13,816 nt of DNA from Setaria digitata. Taxonomy: Eukaryota > Nematoda > Chromadorea > Rhabditida > Setariidae. The translations under genes were made by a program, and so were the position numbers. The notes beneath the pieces were generated by a model. That model made no database searches. It saw only the letters and a list, made by a program, of their open reading frames with translations, and had not been told where the DNA came from. Shown in pieces: positions 9,918 through 13,816 of this stretch. The stretch's first letter is position 1. Every line of letters begins with the position of its first letter. The stretch lies in contig RCAB01000891.1 of assembly GCA_003640385.1 (NCBI GenBank), forward strand, positions 1 to 13,816. Direction: 5' to 3'.

Positions 9918-10034
9918 CTGCAACGAAGAGACCAATTTCAAATTCAACTGCTAATTATCAGAAATAATTAATCAATTATAAAATCTGTGGTATGTGATAT
10001 TTTACTTAAACATTACTACCGTTCGTTTACTTAC

Positions 10035-10263
10035 CAAGAAAGGATTCTTCACTTGGTGGAACTCCACCACTTTCCCAATCCATCAATCTAAGATGATAAA
10101 TAGTTCGCCGTTCACCACTGGCATTGTGCTTCAGTTGAAATATCATCGTCATCTGATGCTTACTTGTTGAACTTGAAAGTAATATCAGTGAATGATCTGA
10201 TAAGCGTAATTTGCCCATTAATTTCTGTGGCCAATAAAGAGGTGATGTGGAATTCATAAATTC
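10035..10263 (-). pseudogene. Exon G: central PTP exon carrying the degenerate WPD loop
   Basis: 229 nt, entering in phase 0 after TTTTAAG and leaving in phase 1 at GTAAGT. It is open throughout and reads from EFMNSTSPLYWPQKLMGK to ASGERRTIYHLRLMDW, then ESGGVPPSEESFL. YWP and the SGxERTxxHL-x-DW stretch are Pez-like. In active enzymes the loop reads WPDxG, where Asp is the general acid; here it is WESGG, so the acid is Ser. The segment between YWP and GKLRL is a few residues shorter than in human Pez. The acceptor ends AAG instead of the usual CAG, possibly a mutated site. Confidence 0.8.
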
Positions 10264-10686
10264 CTTAAAATATGTCTTGACTTGAGAATCATTTCATATT
10301 TCTTCGTATTTCACCTCATTAAACTACTAGAGAGAATTCTTTTTTATTCCATATCTTGAAGGTTCATTCAGATCGATCTATTTTTTACAAATTATATAGC
10401 TTTGGTTTCTTAAACTTGCTTTTCTTTCTTTCAAGCGTCATTCAAAAGGAAAATTTCAAAAGAGTCAACGGTAGTCCTTTATTCTTAAGAAATTACAAGT
10501 TCAGAATGGCACCTAAAAACTCATTTTGAAATATTCTGTTTTCAGGACAAAAAGATGATTTCCACTCATGACCACTTTCACAAAACAGTAATTCTATTTC
10601 AACTGACGTACTTAAAATGATCATGGTGCCGAATTTCTGAACTTAATGAAAATTACTTCTGACATGATCAGAAGAATCTTTTTTAC

Positions 10687-10815
10687 CTGTCCATTACAAA
10701 TCATGATAATAAGTTCTGCGTTGCATTCCCAAATCATTTGCCAAAAATCTTCGATAGTATTAGGAAGTGAAGTTTGTGTCAAAATATAATTCAAAATTCA
10801 GCCATCGACTGGAAT
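10687..10815 (-). pseudogene. Exon F: PTP core motif exon with an in-frame TGA
   Basis: 129 nt, phase 0 at both ends, acceptor TTTTCGCAG and donor GTAAAA. After IPVDG comes TGA (10798-10800), then ILNYILTQTSLPNTIEDFWQ and MIWECNAELIIMICNGQ. This is the conserved YIATQGPLPNTxxDFWxMVWE block of tyrosine phosphatases, with Ser in place of the usual Gly after TQ. The length is correct, so the stop is a point change (TCA to TGA would be the simplest). Confidence 0.8.
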
Positions 10816-10880
10816 CTGCGAAAATAGCATTGAATGAGATGTATTCGAAATTCCATAAACTTTTTTTTTTATTAAAATAC

Positions 10881-10984
10881 CTGAATATTTGATGCATTAA
10901 TATAGCCTGCTGGAATTGGATTGCTTTGAATGAAGTAATCCATGTATCTTCGTATGGTACTATCAACTGCATACGGTTCCGTTT
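10881..10984 (-). pseudogene. Exon E: start of the PTP fold, with a one-base frameshift
   Basis: Acceptor ATTTTAG, donor GTATTT, 104 nt. The first frame gives KRNRMQLIVPYEDTWITS, matching the RxRxxxVVPYEENRV region of Pez; the second gives SNPIPAGYINASNIQ, containing the PTP YINAS motif. Both are clear, so the exon once read straight through. It needs 105 nt for phase 0 at both ends, so one base is missing at or next to the AAA run (plus 10925-10927). Confidence 0.75.
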
Positions 10985-11232
10985 CTAAAATTATGAGTGA
11001 TTTGAATACTTACTATTGAATAATTACTCGAAAATTTGAAGTTAAACAGATTTAAATTTTATTCTGCTATCCTTTTCTTCTAAATGTTGAAAATTTCTCA
11101 ATCTTTGAAATTCTCAAAGTGATGCTTTCAATCGAAATTTTCGAAATCAGAAAAAATAATTATTTTCTTTTCAATGTTTCCTTTCCTACTTTTATATATG
11201 CTTCATATGAATAGGTAAAATTACATACGTAC

Positions 11233-11348
11233 CATATTTTCAGTTTTTTGACTATTTGAAATACTAGCAGACATGCGACGATTTGGAATTTTTGCAATTC
11301 TTCATCTAAAATATTGTCAGCTGCCAATTTCTCCAACAAGTTTCTCAG
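11233..11348 (-). pseudogene. Exon D: linker into the PTP domain, with a one-base frameshift
   Basis: Acceptor TTTTTTTGCAG, donor GTACGT. The frame entering is LRNLLEKLAADNILDEELQK; the frame needed at the end reads IPNRRMSASISNSQKTENM. The exon is 116 nt, while both neighbours demand phase 0 on each side, so one base is missing. The switch falls at a five-base run (plus T at 11289-11293); six would restore the frame and give Lys-Ile-Pro. The IP-x-basic wording before the catalytic domain is like human PTPN14/21, where EYEQIPKK occupies this place. Confidence 0.65.
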
Positions 11349-11572
11349 CTGCAAAAAAAGAAGTAACAGCATCTACAATGCTCAATGATCAACGTAAGTG
11401 ACGAATTATTCGTGATATTAGCAAGGATTATTTGTTTGCTCAATTAATAGAGAAATAATTTTACCATTATTGAAATTTTAACATTGATCCGTTCATGCCA
11501 TTCTTGACTAATTAGAGAATTATGGATCAAATATTGAAATAGATAACGTAAATTTTATTCTAACAAACCTAC

Positions 11573-11733
11573 AATTTGATCATTAGCATCAATTGACATT
11601 TGTCCATTCATCGATATCGTATCCAATAAATCGACATTATGTCCATTAGAATTTACGGCATATTGTTGAAGTACACCGTTCAACATTACTTACCGTGAAG
11701 ATTGTGATATCTTTCTCAGTGATTTAAGCAGTG
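11573..11733 (-). pseudogene. Exon C: pre-catalytic segment with an in-frame TAA
   Basis: Enters after ATTTCAG with two bases (completing Ala) and leaves in phase 0 at a GTAGGT donor, 161 nt. It reads LLKSLRKISQSSR, then TAA at 11690-11692, then VMLNGVLQQYAVNSNGHN and on through LLDTISMNGQMSIDANDQI. The part after the stop is open, compositionally coding-like and in the phase needed by exon D, so I take the TAA as a nonsense change. The stop lies inside a perfect donor-like sequence (CG then GTAAGT), but splicing there would leave phase 2 and not fit exon D. The ATG two codons after the stop could also serve as a downstream start. Confidence 0.55.
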
Positions 11734-11848
11734 CTGAAATTTCCGTCTAACTTAATTTAAGATAAAATGGAATTATTCCGTCAATTATGCCTAAAATTAG
11801 TAGCACTTGAGAGATAAATCTACTGAACAGCTTTGAATTCTGCAATAC

Positions 11849-11922
11849 CTATTGACGTATTCAACACGTCACAAACGTAAGCATCCGGTTCACATTTCTC
11901 ACTAAGTCCTTCGAACGGGTCG
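11849..11922 (-). pseudogene. Exon B: acidic/Cys-containing N-terminal segment
   Basis: A 74-nt exon, one base plus 24 codons plus one base, after the acceptor ATCTCAG and before the donor GTATTG. It reads DPFEGLSEKCEPDAYVCDVL then NTSI. It lies upstream of the phosphatase domain, and I do not recognise a motif. Open frame, phase agreement with both neighbours and higher G/C support it as exon. Confidence 0.6.
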
Positions 11923-12071
11923 CTGAGATGATGATATTATAAAAAAATTTCTTCTTATAAAAGATATAATTTTAAGAAAAGGTATTTAAAAAAAAAGTAT
12001 AAGAAATATGAAATGTAAAAATATGATCATATTTGTACAAGGCACTGAAATGGGATGTAAAATGTCTTTAC

Positions 12072-12094
12072 CTTATAAATGCTTCTTCTATCAT
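12072..12094 (-). pseudogene. Exon A: 23-nt microexon, possible translation start
   Basis: Bounded by a strong acceptor (TTTTTTCTTCAG on the minus strand, ending at 12095) and a donor GTAAAG. It encodes MIEEAFI plus two bases; joined to exon B the split codon gives Ser and the frame continues DPFEGLSEK, so the phases fit exactly. The exon begins with ATG immediately after the acceptor, the arrangement typical of a nematode spliced-leader trans-splice site, so this may be the first coding exon. Otherwise an upstream exon entering in phase 0 is needed, and I see none in the remaining 1.7 kb. Confidence 0.55.
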
Positions 12095-12107
12095 CTGAAG
12101 AAAAAAT
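12095..12107 (-). promoter_or_regulatory. Strong splice acceptor, cis or spliced-leader trans-splice site
   Basis: The minus-strand sequence TTTTTTCTTCAG immediately precedes ATG of exon A. In nematodes an acceptor directly before the start codon often receives a spliced leader. With no exon visible further upstream, trans-splicing is a reasonable reading, but a cis intron reaching an exon beyond the window would look the same. Confidence 0.35.
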
Positions 12108-13503
12108 AAAAAATACGGTCAATAGAAAAAAATTAAAGGAAATTAATAATCTTAATTAGGATTTGTGTTGAAAACATGAGAAAATATGTCTATCATTTGA
12201 AAGAAATAAGACAAATATATAAAAATAGAGCTTTAGAAGACCCATATTAACAACAATTCAAGTTTGGTTAATCTTAGAAAAAAATGATCCTTGATGTCAT
12301 TTTGTTCCTGATAATTCTAAAACAAATTTTTTTTTCTTTTCACTTGTATGATCAAATGAAATATTGTATTAAAATGCCTCCATTTCTGGAAATGAGAATG
12401 AATTAAAGAAGACAATAAAACAGAACTGAGAATGAATTCTTAATCAAACACACTGCATTAGAAGATATGGAAGGATACAGAAGAAAAAGGTAAATGGAAA
12501 TAAATAAAAAGTTAAAAAAAAAACAGTAAAATATCAAATCGTCACTCGTGAAGAAAGAACCAGTAAAAAAATAATGCAAAATTGTGCTCATCGAGAGTTT
12601 AATTTAATATATAAATTAGCTAAATTTATTGCCACATTATATATTGAAGTTACAATATATTAATTTATAAACTGGGATCATATTAATTATCAATCACTTT
12701 GTCATATTTTTGGTGTATTGTAATTTAAGTATGTAAGCAAATTTATCAAATGTATTGAAGTAATTATATTAAATGACCTAATTTGGAATTGGAAAGAAGA
12801 AAGGAAAGAGTGTAGGATAAATTAAGCAGAAATAAAAAGAGTAGTCGGTGAACGAAATTATTTATTTTTTACCGCAATTAAGCTAATTTGTATTTTTTAA
12901 ATCAAATTCACAGTTTAGAAAAATTCCACACCAATAATTTCACAACTAAATTCGTATGTATATAAACCAGGCGTTTATGACTAGGCTAGGCTCCGATATG
13001 GTTCCTGAAATATTCAGGATGTCCAAAGGAAAATTGAATCATTCAGATTGATAAGAATCGAAAGCCTATAGAGAGGACCAACTAATATCAAAGGAAAATT
13101 ACAGCGCTCCAAAATCTTTAGAAGTATGGGATAGAATGAAATATAGACAGCAAAAAAGTAAAAATAAATATCTTAATCCCTTCCTTCTTTCAACTATGAA
13201 AATTAATGAACATTGTAGAACAAAAATTCGATGAAGCAATAGCAAAAGGATTTAGCTTCAGGAAAAAAGAAAAGAATAAAGAGCTAACACGTGAATGCAA
13301 CATCCAAGTCCTGAAATTAAATTCAACATTCATTCACCAATGCTTATTGTGAAAAAAAAGCCAACAAAAGATCTTTTCACTGGGAATCAGCTGAATTCTA
13401 AAAGTTAAGCACTGAAAAATTTTTTGCTTATAAAAATGAAAATGAAAATGAAAAAAATTCTTCGTCTTCACCAAAAANAGAAACCAAAAAAAATCTCTTA
13501 TAA
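12108..13503. other. A/T-rich region upstream of the phosphatase copy, no exon seen
   Basis: I found no acceptor-exon-donor arrangement on either strand that I would defend. A slightly more complex patch at about 12965-13140 contains CTAGGCTAGGCT, a hairpin TCCTGAA-ATA-TTCAGGA at 13003-13019 and two copies of CAAAGGAAAATT (near 13023 and 13090), but no long frame. The FERM-domain exons expected for a full-length Pez are not visible. A single N sits at 13478 between two ACCAAAAA-like stretches. Confidence 0.5.
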
Positions 13504-13535
13504 TTAGTAATGAAAAAAGTTACACACAGTAAGAC

Positions 13536-13702
13536 TGTGCGGAATTTTTCTGAGAAAAATTTGCATCAAAAAAAGATTAGAAATAAAAATACTTTTAAAG
13601 TGGCCAATGGAAAGGAAANTGTGCGGAATTTTTCTGAGAAAAATTTGCATCAAAAAAAGATTAGAAATAAAAATACTTTTAAAGTGGCCAATGGAAAGGA
13701 AA
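13536..13702 (+). repeat. Exact 83-bp direct duplication around a single N (likely assembly join)
   Basis: Bases 13536-13618 and 13620-13702 are identical, beginning TGTGCGGAATTTTTCTGAG and ending GGCCAATGGAAAGGAAA, and are separated only by N at 13619. A perfect repeat in otherwise diverged DNA, abutting an unknown base, is what results when two contigs share an end overlap that was not merged. The true sequence probably holds one copy. Open frames through this region on either strand are products of the duplication. Confidence 0.8.
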
Positions 13703-13744
13703 TGATTGCAAAAAAATGAAAAGAAACAGAAATATCTTTTTGGA

Positions 13745-13816
13745 ACAAACTTAAAACTTTCGATTTCATTTCTTTTCACTTTACTTCTTACTTTCCTTCT
13801 CCCACTCTCTCCTTCA
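13745..13816. repeat. Pyrimidine-rich tract at the right edge
   Basis: The last 70 or so bases are mostly T and C (TTTCATTTCTTTTCAC through CTCCCACTCTCTCC). Simple low-complexity sequence; it continues out of the window. Confidence 0.45.

Larger units (their letters stand above)
8674..12094 (-). pseudogene. Disabled Pez-type (PTPN14/PTPN21-like) tyrosine phosphatase gene with introns retained
   Basis: Ten exons (listed separately) with introns of about 65 to 450 nt encode a whole PTP domain, roughly 275 residues out of about 400 conceptual residues. Family assignment rests on Pez-like wording as I remember the human proteins: an IP-x-x basic linker before the domain, RNRMQLIVPYEDT, GYINAS, LPNTIEDFWQMIWE, SGERRTIYHLRLMDW, SVRRH, ELIIHCIEHN and LRQQR...QYRFVY at the C-terminus. 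Active Pez enzymes dephosphorylate tyrosines at junctions and in Hippo signalling and carry an N-terminal FERM domain; none is visible here. This copy cannot be read through: in-frame TAA (11690-11692) and TGA (10798-10800), one-base frameshifts at 11289-11293 and 10925-10927, an altered donor near 9860 and a phase clash between the last two exons. It also lacks the WPD acid and the CX5R arginine. Retained introns rule out a retrocopy. The alternatives are a pseudophosphatase gene with assembly errors, or a decayed duplicate. Confidence 0.75.

Noticed and set aside
9746..9967. Plus-strand 73-codon frame
   Set aside because: Antisense shadow of exon H, whose minus-strand reading matches the PTP family.
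10880..10984. Reading the phosphatase copy as a processed retrocopy
   Set aside because: Introns with recognisable donors and acceptors separate all exons, so it is not a retrocopy.
12250..12275. Sequence resembling part of a nematode spliced leader (CAAGTTTGGTTAAT)
   Set aside because: Only a short fragment matches, in the wrong arrangement, with no donor or Sm-site structure of an SL RNA gene.
13504..13779. Open frames on both strands with an internally repeated peptide
   Set aside because: The repeat is created by the 83-bp duplication around N at 13619, which is probably an assembly artefact.

Overview
The window looks like eukaryotic, probably nematode, genomic DNA. It is very A/T-rich (by eye about three quarters), full of A and T runs up to 17-18 bases long, and the only recognisable gene is cut into short exons by small introns that mostly end in TTTTCAG/TTTGCAG-like acceptors and begin with GTAAGT-like donors. 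Within nematodes a filarial or related clade is my guess from composition only. Nothing bacterial is visible: no operons, ribosome-binding sites, rRNA, tRNA, IS element or CRISPR array.

The main content is one gene copy on the minus strand, about 12094 down to 8674. Ten exons can be placed by splice sites, reading phase and protein similarity. They spell a complete tyrosine-phosphatase (PTP) domain that most resembles the Pez / PTPN14 / PTPN21 type. Recognisable stretches include VPYEDT, YINAS, LPNTIEDFWQMIWE, ASGERRTIYHLRLMDW, SVRRH, ELIIHCIEHN and ILRQQR...QYRFVY. The copy is broken: two in-frame stops (11690-11692, 10798-10800), two one-base frameshifts in A runs (exons of 116 and 104 nt where 117 and 105 are needed), a lost or altered donor after 9860, and a phase clash at the last splice. 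The catalytic motifs are also lost: WPD reads WES, and the CX5R signature reads HCLRGVHESG with Glu in place of the catalytic Arg. I read it as a non-processed (intron-bearing) pseudogene, or a pseudophosphatase gene seen through a poor assembly.

The left end carries a likely first coding exon of another minus-strand gene (1235-1334, 33 codons then a GTAAGT donor), with a possible but weak second exon at 337-552. Between about 1335 and 8673 I see no convincing gene, only A/T-rich DNA with diverged local tandem duplications (near 3.1-3.5, 5.0-5.2 and 7.4-7.6 kb), pyrimidine tracts and small palindromes. To the right of 12095 no further exon is evident; the region ends in an exact 83-bp duplication around a single N, which looks like an unmerged contig overlap rather than biology.
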